DNA of 7,647 nt from an uncultured Lachnospiraceae bacterium (GCA_937916415.1 CALGGH010000067.1:1-7647), one strand, 5' to 3'; shown: positions 1 to 6,409, counted from the first letter of the stretch. Numbers and translations are program-made. The notes: a model not told the origin generated them from the sequence alone.

Positions 1-1
1 G

Positions 2-1339
2 ATCTTAGGCTGCAATGAGATGCAGGGTTATTATTTCTGCCGTCCGCTTTCCCTGGAAGAACTGCTCAGGCGATACGAAGAGGGCAGACAGATCGGATTC
101 GAGAATCCCGAGGAGAGGGATTACTATGATGCCATAGGCACCATCAATCTCTATGACATGTCCGTGATCGTCAGGGAGGATGCCGAGTCAAAGAGCATCA
201 GGCAGTATTTTGACATGCTTCCCATCGCCGTTTATGAGACTGATGAGTCGGGGTTTACCCTGGTCAGGTGCAATCAGGCGTACATGCAGTTTGAAAAACA
301 GTTTTTTGAGGCGGTCGAGGCAGGTCATAGATTCGCGTATGAGGACTACGTCGGCAAGGTGGGCGAGAAATACGCTAACAGCGTGAGCCACTGTGCCCGG
401 ACCGGAGACAAGGTATTTTTTGACGAAAATCTGGACAACGCTCATAAAATGCACGCCGTCGTCAGCAGAATAGCCGAAAACCCGGTTACCGGGCGTGTCG
501 CATGTGCCACGGTCATACTGGACGTGGTTGAACCTGACAAGGATTCCGCCGTGGACTTCGCGCAGGTTGCCAAGGCTCTTTCCACTGACTACCTCTATCT
601 GTATTACGTGAACGTCAGGACCGACGAGTACGTTGAATATGAAAACTTCACCAAGAAATTCAACATCAACAAAAACGGACGGGATTTCTTTGGCGTGTCA
701 CGGGAAAAGGCGATGAACGTGGTCGTTCCGGATGAACTGGACATGTTCATGCAGGTTTTTACCAAGGAAAACGTCTTAAAGGCGCTAAAGGAACACGGTG
801 CATTTACCCATTCGTACAGACTCATCAGGGACGGCGAACCCATATACGTGAGCATGAAGGCCGTGATGATGGGCAAGGATGGCGACCACATGATCATCGG
901 CGTCAACAGCATCAACGCGCAGATGAAGTTTCAGGCGGAATACAACAGGGTCAGGGAAGAGGGAAAGGCATATTCCAGGATCATGGCCCTGGTGGGTGAT
1001 TTCATCGCGACGTACGTCGTTGATCCGGCTACCGGCAGCTTTGAGGAATACAGTACCACCGGAGAATATGACAAGCTTGACCTGAGCAAGTCCGGAGAGG
1101 ATTTCTTTGCGGATGCCCGAGAGAAGAGCATGAGGGTGATATATTCTGAGGACCGGGATCTGTTCAACGCAATGTTTACGCGGGACAAGGTGATCCGCGA
1201 AGCTGAAAGGAAGGGCAGCTTTGAGATGATCTACCGGCTGCTGCTGAATGACCGTCCCGAATACGTGAGTCTCAGGGCGTCGCTGATCGAAGAAAGCGAC
1301 GGAAGAAAGCTGCTGGTGGGCATCAGAAAATATACCTGA
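2..1339 (+). CDS. C-terminal part of an EAL-domain / multi-PAS cyclic-di-GMP signalling protein (5' end outside window)
   Basis: The reading frame is open to the left edge. The residues before the first ATG (position 20) plus those after it read ILGCNEMQGYYFCRPLS, the hallmark end of an EAL phosphodiesterase domain (QGYxFxxP), so position 20 is not the true start. Numbering from that ATG: the EAL tail covers about 1-20; a first PAS-like domain about 58-170 (FDMLPIAVYETDESG); a second PAS-like module about 187-299; and a third about 324-437, clearly homologous to the second. No signal peptide or membrane segment is visible in this part, so it is probably cytoplasmic. By family, EAL domains hydrolyse cyclic-di-GMP and PAS domains sense ligands or redox. 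Whether this EAL is catalytically intact, or has a GGDEF domain before it, cannot be seen. The gene ends without a downstream GGDEF or kinase domain, so sensing modules trail the catalytic one. A response regulator gene follows 78 nt later. Confidence 0.85.
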   Translation: MLGCNEMQGYYFCRPLSLEELLRRYEEGRQIGFENPEERDYYDAIGTINLYDMSVIVREDAESKSIRQYFDMLPIAVYETDESGFTLVRCNQAYMQFEKQFFEAVEAGHRFAYEDYVGKVGEKYANSVSHCARTGDKVFFDENLDNAHKMHAVVSRIAENPVTGRVACATVILDVVEPDKDSAVDFAQVAKALSTDYLYLYYVNVRTDEYVEYENFTKKFNINKNGRDFFGVSREKAMNVVVPDELDMFMQVFTKENVLKALKEHGAFTHSYRLIRDGEPIYVSMKAVMMGKDGDHMIIGVNSINAQMKFQAEYNRVREEGKAYSRIMALVGDFIATYVVDPATGSFEEYSTTGEYDKLDLSKSGEDFFADAREKSMRVIYSEDRDLFNAMFTRDKVIREAERKGSFEMIYRLLLNDRPEYVSLRASLIEESDGRKLLVGIRKYT

Positions 1340-1348
1340 TCAGAAGCC

Positions 1349-1368
1349 TCCGTCACGTGCGTGACGGA
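1349..1368 (+). other. Perfect 8-bp stem-loop between the EAL/PAS gene and the response regulator gene
   Basis: TCCGTCAC and GTGACGGA are perfect inverted repeats around a GTGC tetraloop, starting 9 nt after the stop codon. No run of T follows, so this is not a standard intrinsic terminator; it may be an RNA stability or processing hairpin, or an operator. It covers the upstream GTG at 1361, which argues against that codon as a translation start. Confidence 0.4.
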
Positions 1369-1403
1369 TCATGTGGCAGGGATGAAAGCAAAAAGTGACC
1401 GTG

Positions 1404-1409
1404 AAAGGA
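1404..1409 (+). promoter_or_regulatory. Ribosome binding site that sets the response regulator start at GTG 1418
   Basis: AAAGGA lies 8 nt before the GTG at 1418. Neither the GTG at 1361 nor the ATG at 1382 has a comparable site at proper spacing, so this site decides the start. Confidence 0.65.
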
Positions 1410-1417
1410 ACCATGAC

Positions 1418-2182
1418 GTGAAAACTATTATGCTCATTGGAAAAATGAATGAACTCATGAAGAACGTGAATGAGTATCTTCATCGCTTCTTCAGGGTACA
1501 GCTTTGTACGGAGAATTCCTCCAACGTGATCGGCATGATCAAGGTCGTGGAGCCTGAACTTGTGCTGATCAACCTTGTCGGCATAATGGATTTCGACACG
1601 GCGGTCTTTGAAAAGCTTGAGAGCGATTTCCCGGGCATTCCGGTCGTTTCCATAGGCACGGAAGCCGAGCACAGGTATTTTACCAGATTTTACGCGAATG
1701 AGCAGTTCACGAAGCTTGTCCGGCCCATAGAGAATTCCGACGTCCTGGAGGAGATCTGCGACAGGCTGGCCCTGGACGTAAGATCCGTGATCGAGAATGG
1801 TCAGGCCGAGGACGACGGCAGGAAAAAGATCCTGGTGGTCGACGACAATGCCACGACCCTCAGAAGCATCAAGGAGATGCTGGACAAAAAATACAACGTG
1901 CAGCTGGCCAATTCCGGCATGAAGGCCATGACGTCCATGGGCAAGATGAGGCCGGACGCCATATTGCTGGACTATGAGATGCCGGTGTGCGACGGCAGGC
2001 AGACCCTGGAGATGATCAGGGCTGACGAGGACCTGACTGCCATTCCCGTCATCTTTCTGACCGGAGTAAACGACAGGGAGCACATAGAGGCCGTGCTGAA
2101 GCTGAAGCCCGCCGGATATCTCCTGAAGCCCGCGGTGCCCGAAAAGCTCATTGCCACCATAGAGGCCGCAGTGAACGCCTGA
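1418..2182 (+). CDS. Two-domain response regulator: degenerate receiver plus intact receiver
   Basis: The protein is 254 aa from the GTG at 1418. Its C-terminal half (about 137-254) is a canonical CheY-like receiver: acidic pair D142/D143 in ILVVDDN, phosphoacceptor D185 in ILLDYEMP, T215 in IFLTG and K237 in LLKPA. The N-terminal half (about 1-118) has the same alternating beta/alpha pattern, but the key positions are replaced: no acidic pair in IMLIGKMNEL, N52 in LVLINLVG where the phosphoacceptor should be, and R102 in KLVRPI where the lysine should be. It therefore looks like a pseudo-receiver that cannot be phosphorylated. No DNA-binding, GGDEF or other output domain follows, so output is probably by protein contact. 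The gene sits 78 nt after the EAL/PAS gene on the same strand, suggesting a shared signalling pathway (inference). The longer reading from GTG 1361 adds 19 unconvincing residues and has no ribosome site. Confidence 0.88.
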   Translation: MKTIMLIGKMNELMKNVNEYLHRFFRVQLCTENSSNVIGMIKVVEPELVLINLVGIMDFDTAVFEKLESDFPGIPVVSIGTEAEHRYFTRFYANEQFTKLVRPIENSDVLEEICDRLALDVRSVIENGQAEDDGRKKILVVDDNATTLRSIKEMLDKKYNVQLANSGMKAMTSMGKMRPDAILLDYEMPVCDGRQTLEMIRADEDLTAIPVIFLTGVNDREHIEAVLKLKPAGYLLKPAVPEKLIATIEAAVNA

Positions 2183-2238
2183 AGCTGCTCCTGACAACAT
2201 TTGCAACGATGTCAGCAACAAATCCATAATTGCAAATC

Positions 2239-2267
2239 TTGTCTGAGTTATTGAATTGGAATACAAT
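2239..2267 (+). promoter_or_regulatory. Likely sigma-A promoter for pta-ackA
   Basis: TTGTCT (2239-2244; 4 of 6 to consensus) and TACAAT (2262-2267; 5 of 6) are separated by 17 nt in the AT-rich gap after the response regulator gene. Transcription would begin near 2274, leaving a leader of roughly 97 nt before pta. Assigned from sequence match only. Confidence 0.5.
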
Positions 2268-2286
2268 GAATACAGAGTCATTCACC

Positions 2287-2328
2287 GTCATCCCGCAGGC
2301 TGCATCGGGAGTGACATGCGGGCATGAC
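2287..2328 (+). promoter_or_regulatory. Structured pta leader with two mutually exclusive hairpins
   Basis: GTCATCCCG (2287-2295) can pair with CGGGA-G-TGAC (2306-2315), one bulged G. The same left arm extended, GTCATCCCGCA (2287-2297), can instead pair with TGCGGG-C-ATGAC (2317-2328), one bulged C, giving 11 base pairs. The two folds share their left strand, so only one can form at a time. No T-run follows, so this is not a transcription attenuator of the usual kind. It lies upstream of the pta ribosome site. It could be a leader switch, a protein-binding site, or a small interspersed repeat. Confidence 0.4.
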
Positions 2329-2370
2329 GCGACAATCCATAATACAAAATAATATGAAAAGGGGTACGAA

Positions 2371-3372
2371 ATGGGTTACATTGACGCTATCAAAGACAAA
2401 GCAAAAATGGACAGGCGAACCATCGTTCTGCCCGAAACCAACGACAAGAGAACGCTGATCGCCGCATCACACGTCATTCAGGACGGCATTGCGAACATCA
2501 TCATGGTCGGAAATGAGGAGAAGATCATGGACGGTGCCGGATGGCTGGAGGTTGACCTGACGGGCGTGCAGGTAATTGATCCTGAGACCACTCCCAAGCT
2601 TGACGAGTACGTACAGCTGCTGTACGAGACCCGCAAGGCCAAGGGCATGACCGAGGAGAAGGCCAGGGAAACGCTGCTTGCGGATCCGCTGACCTTCGGA
2701 GTGATGATGGTTAAGGCCAATGACGCTGACGGAATGGTGGCGGGAGCCTGCCACGCGACCGCAGACACGCTGCGTCCCGCGCTTCAGATACTTAAGACCG
2801 CTCCCGGAGTCAAGCTGGTCAGCGCGTTTTTCATAATAGACGTGCCCGACTGCGAATACGGAGACAACGGCACGTTCCTTTTTGCCGACTGCGGACTCAA
2901 TCAGGATCCCTCGAGCCAGGAACTGGCAGCCATCGCCGACTCATCGGCCAAGAGCTTCAAGTCGCTCGTGGGTTCAAAGCCCATCATAGCCATGCTTTCT
3001 CATTCGACCAAGGGCAGCGCCAGGCACGCCCTCGTTGACAAGGTCACAGATGCGGTCAGGATCGCTCATGAGGAATATCCTTCGCTCACCCTCGACGGCG
3101 AGCTGCAGACCGATGCCGCGCTCGTGCCTCACATAGCCAAGTCCAAGGCTCCCGGCTCGGAGGTAGCCGGCAAGGCCAACGTGCTCATCTTCCCCAACCT
3201 GGATGCGGGCAACATCGGATACAAGCTGGTTCAGCGTCTCGGCAAGGCAGAAGCATACGGTCCCATGCTGCAGGGCATTGCCAAGCCGGTTAACGACCTG
3301 TCACGCGGATGCTCCTGGGAGGACATCGTGGGAGTCGTAGCGCTGACGGCAGTACAGGCCCAGCTCCAGTAA
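2371..3372 (+). CDS. pta: Phosphate acetyltransferase (phosphotransacetylase)
   Basis: Interconverts acetyl-CoA plus phosphate with acetyl phosphate plus CoA in the cytoplasm, the first step of acetate production in fermenters. The protein is 333 aa, the normal length of the short Pta type without the N-terminal regulatory domains of E. coli Pta. Recognisable stretches are the N-terminal TIVLPETNDKRTL (17-29), CHATADTLRPALQ (127-139), LDGELQTDAA (241-250), ANVLIFPNLDAGNIGYKL (269-286) and PVNDLSRGCS (306-315). The last holds S311 and R312, which match the active-site Ser/Arg known from Methanosarcina Pta. The start is supported by AAAAGGGG at 2357-2364, 6 nt upstream. The next gene, ackA, uses the acetyl phosphate product. 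The 188-nt gap upstream holds a promoter candidate and leader hairpins. Confidence 0.97.
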   Translation: MGYIDAIKDKAKMDRRTIVLPETNDKRTLIAASHVIQDGIANIIMVGNEEKIMDGAGWLEVDLTGVQVIDPETTPKLDEYVQLLYETRKAKGMTEEKARETLLADPLTFGVMMVKANDADGMVAGACHATADTLRPALQILKTAPGVKLVSAFFIIDVPDCEYGDNGTFLFADCGLNQDPSSQELAAIADSSAKSFKSLVGSKPIIAMLSHSTKGSARHALVDKVTDAVRIAHEEYPSLTLDGELQTDAALVPHIAKSKAPGSEVAGKANVLIFPNLDAGNIGYKLVQRLGKAEAYGPMLQGIAKPVNDLSRGCSWEDIVGVVALTAVQAQLQ

Positions 3373-3426
3373 GCCGGCCGGACGGCAGCTTCTGTTATAC
3401 AGCGATTAGATAATGACCTTAGGTTT

Positions 3427-3433
3427 AAAGGAG
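3427..3433 (+). promoter_or_regulatory. Ribosome binding site that sets the ackA start at ATG 3440
   Basis: AAAGGAG lies 6 nt before ATG 3440. The upstream in-frame ATG at 3413 would place this site inside the coding region and add nine residues not found in acetate kinases. Confidence 0.85.
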
Positions 3434-3439
3434 AACGTA

Positions 3440-4636
3440 ATGAAAGTACTTGTAATCAATTGCGGCAGTTCGTCACTTAAGTTTCAGTTCATAGATTCGG
3501 ATTCCGAAAAAGTGCTCGCTAAGGGACTTTGCGAGAGGATCGGCATAGACGGCAGCCAGATAGTATACACGCCCGCCGGCGGAGACAGGATCACGACCGT
3601 TTCACCCATGAAGGATCACACCGTGGCCATCCGGATGGTCATCGATGCGCTGACGGATGCAGAACACGGAGTGATAGCTGACCTCAAGGAGATCGATGCG
3701 GTCGGACACAGGGTGGTTCACGGCGGAGAGAAGTTTTCCCGCAGCGTGATCATAGATGACTCCGTCAAGACCGCGATCCGTGAATGCTCTGACCTGGCTC
3801 CGCTGCACAATCCCGCCAACCTGATCGGAATCGACGCATGCGAAAAGCTCATGCCCGGCGTTCCCGGGGTAGCCGTATTTGACACCGCCTTTCATCAGAC
3901 GATGCCTGAAAAGGCATATCTCTACGGATTGCCCTATGAATATTATGAGAAATACAAGGTTCGCAGATATGGCTTCCACGGCACGTCGCATTCATTCGTG
4001 TCGGCCAGGACGGCAGAAATCCTTGGCAAGGATGCGAAGGACTTAAAGATCATCGTGGCTCACCTGGGCAACGGAGCTTCCTTAAGCGCCGTAAAGAACG
4101 GTGAGTGCGTCGACACCTCCATGGGACTTACGCCCCTTGAAGGCGTGATCATGGGTACCCGCAGCGGTGACCTTGATCCCGCAATAGTCCGGTTCATAGC
4201 TTCGAAGGAAGGCCTGGGGCTTGACGGGGTTCTGGACGTGCTCAACAAAAAGTCCGGTGTCCTGGGACTCTCAGGCGGCTTTTCATCAGATTTCCGTGAC
4301 CTTGAGGACGGCATTAACAAGGGAGATCAGGCCTGCATCAGGGCGGTTGAGACGTATTGCCTGCGCGTCGCCAAGTATGTCGGTGCTTATGCTGCAGCCA
4401 TGAACGGCGTGGATGCCATAGCCTTCACCGCAGGAGTCGGAGAGAACGGCCCCATGGTCCGCGGCAAGATCTGCGAGTATCTCGGATACCTGGGAGTAGC
4501 CATCGATGAGGAGGCCAATCAGGTGAGGGGCGATGAAAAGGAAATCTCCACCGCCGACTCCAGGGTAAGGGTCCTGGTGGTTCCCACCAACGAGGAACTG
4601 GCCATCTGCCGTGAAACGGTCGCCCTTACCAAATAA
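3440..4636 (+). CDS. ackA: Acetate kinase
   Basis: Transfers phosphate from acetyl phosphate to ADP, giving acetate and ATP. The protein is 398 aa, typical of the family. From ATG 3440 the start MKVLVINCGSSSLKF is the acetate kinase signature 1, and GFHGTSHSFVS (178-188) covers signature 2. Residues known to matter in Methanosarcina acetate kinase are present at matching places: N7, R91 (GHRVVHGG), D148 (FDTAFHQT), H180 and R241 (MGTRSGD), with a matching Glu at 385 (NEEL). The ATP-site stretches AHLGNGASL (207-215) and FTAGVGENG (329-337) are intact. It follows pta by 67 nt with no terminator seen between them, so the two are probably co-transcribed. A long opposite-strand frame overlaps but looks like a shadow. 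Confidence 0.97.
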   Translation: MKVLVINCGSSSLKFQFIDSDSEKVLAKGLCERIGIDGSQIVYTPAGGDRITTVSPMKDHTVAIRMVIDALTDAEHGVIADLKEIDAVGHRVVHGGEKFSRSVIIDDSVKTAIRECSDLAPLHNPANLIGIDACEKLMPGVPGVAVFDTAFHQTMPEKAYLYGLPYEYYEKYKVRRYGFHGTSHSFVSARTAEILGKDAKDLKIIVAHLGNGASLSAVKNGECVDTSMGLTPLEGVIMGTRSGDLDPAIVRFIASKEGLGLDGVLDVLNKKSGVLGLSGGFSSDFRDLEDGINKGDQACIRAVETYCLRVAKYVGAYAAAMNGVDAIAFTAGVGENGPMVRGKICEYLGYLGVAIDEEANQVRGDEKEISTADSRVRVLVVPTNEELAICRETVALTK

Positions 4637-4651
4637 TGACGGGCAGCGTCA
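4637..4651 (+). other. Short inverted repeat directly after the ackA stop codon
   Basis: TGACG-GGCAG-CGTCA forms a 5-bp stem immediately after the ackA stop. There is no T-run, so termination here is doubtful. No better terminator was found before the repeat array. Confidence 0.25.
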
Positions 4652-4661
4652 GATGATCAAT

Positions 4662-4757
4662 AATTACGGGATACGTCAAAGAAGCAATTACGGGATACGT
4701 CAAAAAAGCAATTGCGGGATACGTCAAAAAAGCAATTGCGGGATACGTCAAAAAAGC
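4662..4757 (+). repeat. Four 24-bp tandem repeats immediately upstream of the rpmF operon promoter
   Basis: Four head-to-tail units occupy 4662-4685, 4686-4709, 4710-4733 and 4734-4757. Each unit begins AATT(A/G)CGGG, continues ATACGTCAAA and ends (A/G)AAGC. Units 3 and 4 are identical; unit 2 differs from unit 3 at one base, and unit 1 from unit 2 at one base. The palindrome GCAATTGC is created at the unit 2/3 and unit 3/4 junctions. Units 2-4 each hold an A6 tract. The array ends 2 nt before the -35 box. With the promoter it fills most of the 235-nt gene-free gap after ackA. It could be a multi-copy regulator-binding site, an upstream promoter-enhancing element, or a variable-number repeat. 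It has no spacer structure and is not a CRISPR array. Confidence 0.95.
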
Positions 4758-4759
4758 AG

Positions 4760-4788
4760 TTGACAAACAAATATTCCCTAATTATAAT
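4760..4788 (+). promoter_or_regulatory. Perfect consensus sigma-A promoter of the rpmF-plsX-acpP-rnc operon
   Basis: TTGACA (4760-4765) and TATAAT (4783-4788) match both consensus boxes at all 12 positions, with the ideal 17-nt spacer. Transcription should start near 4795. The A6 tract of the last repeat (4750-4755) falls at about -45 to -40, where the alpha subunits of RNA polymerase bind an upstream element. A very strong promoter is expected, as suits a ribosomal protein gene. Confidence 0.93.
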
Positions 4789-4794
4789 GATTTG

Positions 4795-4871
4795 GTGCGG
4801 TTTAAAGACCGAAATCAGTTATTTGGAGGACATTTGATCCTCTCATAATAAGTTGACAGGGAGGTGTTGAT
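4795..4871 (+). promoter_or_regulatory. rpmF leader with two small hairpins
   Basis: The predicted 77-nt leader contains CGGTT-TAAA-GACCG (4798-4811), near the mRNA 5' end, and GAGGA-CATTTGA-TCCTC (4826-4842). The second contains a GGAGGA that is not followed by a usable open frame. The real ribosome site, GGGAGGTG (4859-4866), sits 5 nt before ATG 4872. No terminator and no recognisable riboswitch was seen. A role in stability or L32 feedback is possible but unproven. Confidence 0.35.
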
Positions 4872-5051
4872 ATGTCCATTTGTCCTAAGAATAAATCTTC
4901 CAGGGGAAGAAGAGACAAGAGAAGAGCTAACTGGAAGATGACTGCTCCTACGCTTGTTAAATGTCCGAAGTGCGGCGCTCTGATGGTTCCCCACAGGGTA
5001 TGCAAGAAGTGCGGATCCTACAACAAGAAGGAGATCATTCAGGTAGATTAA
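4872..5051 (+). CDS. rpmF: Ribosomal protein L32, zinc-binding form
   Basis: Small structural protein of the large ribosomal subunit. It is 59 aa, normal for the family. The N-terminus MSICPKNKSSRGRRDKRR is the conserved basic L32 start, followed by ANWKMTAPTLVKCPKCG. C31 and C34 in CPKCG with C44 and C47 in CKKCG form the four-cysteine zinc ribbon, so this is the zinc-dependent (C+) paralogue rather than the zinc-free one induced in zinc starvation. Its strong ribosome site GGGAGGTG is 5 nt upstream. It is the first gene after the consensus promoter and is followed by a terminator before plsX, so it is probably made in large excess over the downstream enzymes. The rpmF-plsX linkage is widespread in bacteria and ties ribosome supply to lipid synthesis. 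Confidence 0.97.
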   Translation: MSICPKNKSSRGRRDKRRANWKMTAPTLVKCPKCGALMVPHRVCKKCGSYNKKEIIQVD

Positions 5052-5065
5052 TCAGTATTTCGAGC

Positions 5066-5101
5066 AAGCCTTTCGGGAACATGCCGGGAGGCTTTCTTTT
5101 T
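5066..5101 (+). terminator. Intrinsic terminator (probably partial) between rpmF and plsX
   Basis: AAGCCTTTCGG (5066-5076) pairs with CCGGGAGGCTT (5084-5094) over 11 positions including two G-U pairs, with a 7-nt loop, followed by TCTTTTT. It lies 14 nt after the rpmF stop. No separate promoter for plsX is visible, so some read-through is expected. Confidence 0.85.
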
Positions 5102-5122
5102 GCGCGATAAGCATAACGGAAT

Positions 5123-5127
5123 GAGGT
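5123..5127 (+). promoter_or_regulatory. Weak ribosome binding site favouring the plsX start at ATG 5133
   Basis: GAGGT is 5 nt before ATG 5133. ATG 5130 is too close to it, and ATG 5121 overlaps it. A TTG at 5100 lies inside the terminator T-run and is unlikely. Confidence 0.5.
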
Positions 5128-5132
5128 ATATG

Positions 5133-6164
5133 ATGGATAAGCTTGTTAACGTGGCCGTAGATGCCATGGGCGGAGACAATGCTCCCCTTGAGATAGTGAA
5201 GGGAGCGGGCAATGCCGTAAATGAAAGCAAGGAAGTAAAGGTGTTCCTGGTTGGCCTGGAGGACAAGGTGAACGGGGCACTGTCAGGCCTTGACTATCCC
5301 CATGATCGTATCGAGGTCGTAAATGCCACCGAGATAATAGAGAATGCCGAGCCTCCGGTCAATGCGATCCGCAAGAAGAAGGATTCGTCCATAGTGGTGG
5401 CCATGAACCTGGTCAAGGACGGCACCTGTGACGCTTACGTGTCCGCGGGAAGCACCGGCGCGACGCTCGTTGGCGGACAGGTCATAGTCGGGCGCATACG
5501 CGGCGTTGAGAGAGCACCGCTTGCACCTCTCATTCCCACCGTCAAGGGCAGCAGCCTGCTCATAGACTGCGGTGCCAACGTGGATGCAAGACCCACGCAC
5601 CTGGTCCAGTTTGCCCGCATGGGCACCATATACATGAGGGACGTGTACGGAGTGAAGAACCCCACCGTCGGCATCATCAACATAGGAGCCGAGGAAGACA
5701 AGGGCAACGCGCTGGTCAAGGAAACCTTTCCGCTGCTCAAGGAATGTCCGGACATCAACTTCATCGGATCAGTCGAGGCCAGGGACATTCCCTTCGGTGC
5801 CGTGGACATCGCACTGTGCGAAGCCTTCACCGGCAACGTGATCCTCAAGACGTACGAGGGAGTCGGCGGAGCGCTCCTTGGAGAGGTCAAGGGCGCACTT
5901 AAGAGCTCCTTGAAGACCAAGATAGGCGCGCTGCTGATCAAAAAGGAACTAAGGAATACGCTGAAGAAATTTCAGACTAGCGAACACGGCGGAGCTCCGC
6001 TTTTGGGACTTAAGGGCCTGGTGGTCAAGACTCACGGTTCTTCCACGTCCGTTGAGATCAAAAATTCCATATTGCAGTGCATTACCTTTACTAAACAGAA
6101 TATCCCTGCTAAAATACAAGACGTATTAGGTAATTCCGCAAATAATGATCAACAGGAGGAATAA
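5133..6164 (+). CDS. plsX: Phosphate acyltransferase PlsX
   Basis: Converts acyl-ACP plus phosphate to acyl-phosphate, the acyl donor for PlsY in phosphatidic acid synthesis; peripheral to the membrane. From ATG 5133 it is 343 aa, normal for PlsX. The family start VAVDAMGGDNAP (7-18) is intact, followed by SAGSTGA (104-110), LIDCGANVDARP (143-154), INIGAEEDKGN (182-192), FTGNVILKT (232-240), GGAPLLGLKG (286-295) and KTHGSS (299-304). The residues before FTGNV are CEA rather than the common DG; this is seen as a variant, not a defect. Its 3' end contains the ribosome site of acpP, and only 2 nt separate the genes, so translation of the two is probably coupled. It is transcribed by read-through of the terminator after rpmF. 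No FapR-type palindrome was recognised upstream. Confidence 0.96.
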   Translation: MDKLVNVAVDAMGGDNAPLEIVKGAGNAVNESKEVKVFLVGLEDKVNGALSGLDYPHDRIEVVNATEIIENAEPPVNAIRKKKDSSIVVAMNLVKDGTCDAYVSAGSTGATLVGGQVIVGRIRGVERAPLAPLIPTVKGSSLLIDCGANVDARPTHLVQFARMGTIYMRDVYGVKNPTVGIINIGAEEDKGNALVKETFPLLKECPDINFIGSVEARDIPFGAVDIALCEAFTGNVILKTYEGVGGALLGEVKGALKSSLKTKIGALLIKKELRNTLKKFQTSEHGGAPLLGLKGLVVKTHGSSTSVEIKNSILQCITFTKQNIPAKIQDVLGNSANNDQQEE

Positions 6165-6166
6165 TC

Positions 6167-6400
6167 ATGGAATTTGAAAAATTAAAAAAAGTCATTGCCG
6201 AGGTCTTAAACGTGGATCCCGATGAGATTAAGATGGAAACTACCTTTACGGACGATCTGGGTGCCGATTCCTTAGACCTTTTTCAGATCATCATGGGCAT
6301 CGAGGAGGAGTTTGACATAGAGGTTCCCCCGGAAAAGGCGGAGAACATCAAGACGGTCGAAGAGGCTGTCAACCTGATCAAGTCGGTAGTCAGCATATAA
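6167..6400 (+). CDS. acpP: Acyl carrier protein
   Basis: Small acidic cytoplasmic carrier of growing acyl chains, used by fatty acid synthase and by PlsX as acyl-ACP. It is 77 aa, the standard length. S35 in the motif GADSLDL is the site of 4'-phosphopantetheine attachment, and the following helix LFQIIMGIEEEFDIEVP is typical of bacterial ACPs. The ribosome site AGGAGGA (6154-6160) is 6 nt upstream and lies inside the end of plsX. Start codon and opening codons are AT-rich, which should favour efficient initiation. A terminator follows 10 nt after the stop. Position next to plsX fits the main fatty-acid ACP rather than a polyketide carrier. Confidence 0.97.
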   Translation: MEFEKLKKVIAEVLNVDPDEIKMETTFTDDLGADSLDLFQIIMGIEEEFDIEVPPEKAENIKTVEEAVNLIKSVVSI

Positions 6401-6409
6401 TTAAAAACA

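Noticed and set aside
20..22. ATG at 20 as the true start of the first gene
   Set aside because: The frame is open to the left edge and the residues on both sides of this Met form the end of an EAL domain, so the Met is internal.
2191..2215. Terminator after the response regulator gene
   Set aside because: CTGACAACAT and ATGTCAG pair only with bulges, and no T-run follows.
1340..2281. Long opposite-strand open frame over the response regulator gene
   Set aside because: It mirrors a clear receiver-domain gene, shows no recognisable domain, and is low-complexity in His/Leu/Gly as expected from antisense of a GC-rich gene.
3373..3439. Separate promoter or terminator between pta and ackA
   Set aside because: The 67-nt gap has a GC-rich palindromic patch (CCGGCCGG) but no hairpin with T-run and no convincing -35/-10 pair.
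4662..4757. CRISPR array
   Set aside because: Units are head-to-tail with no spacers between them, and no cas gene is nearby.
4662..4760. Minus-strand promoters in the repeats (TTGACG in each unit read in reverse)
   Set aside because: No -10 box at suitable spacing was found in reverse orientation.
4825..4847. Leader peptide after GGAGGA in the rpmF leader
   Set aside because: The only possible start, TTG at 4834, is 3 nt from GGAGGA and would give four codons; the spacing is too short.
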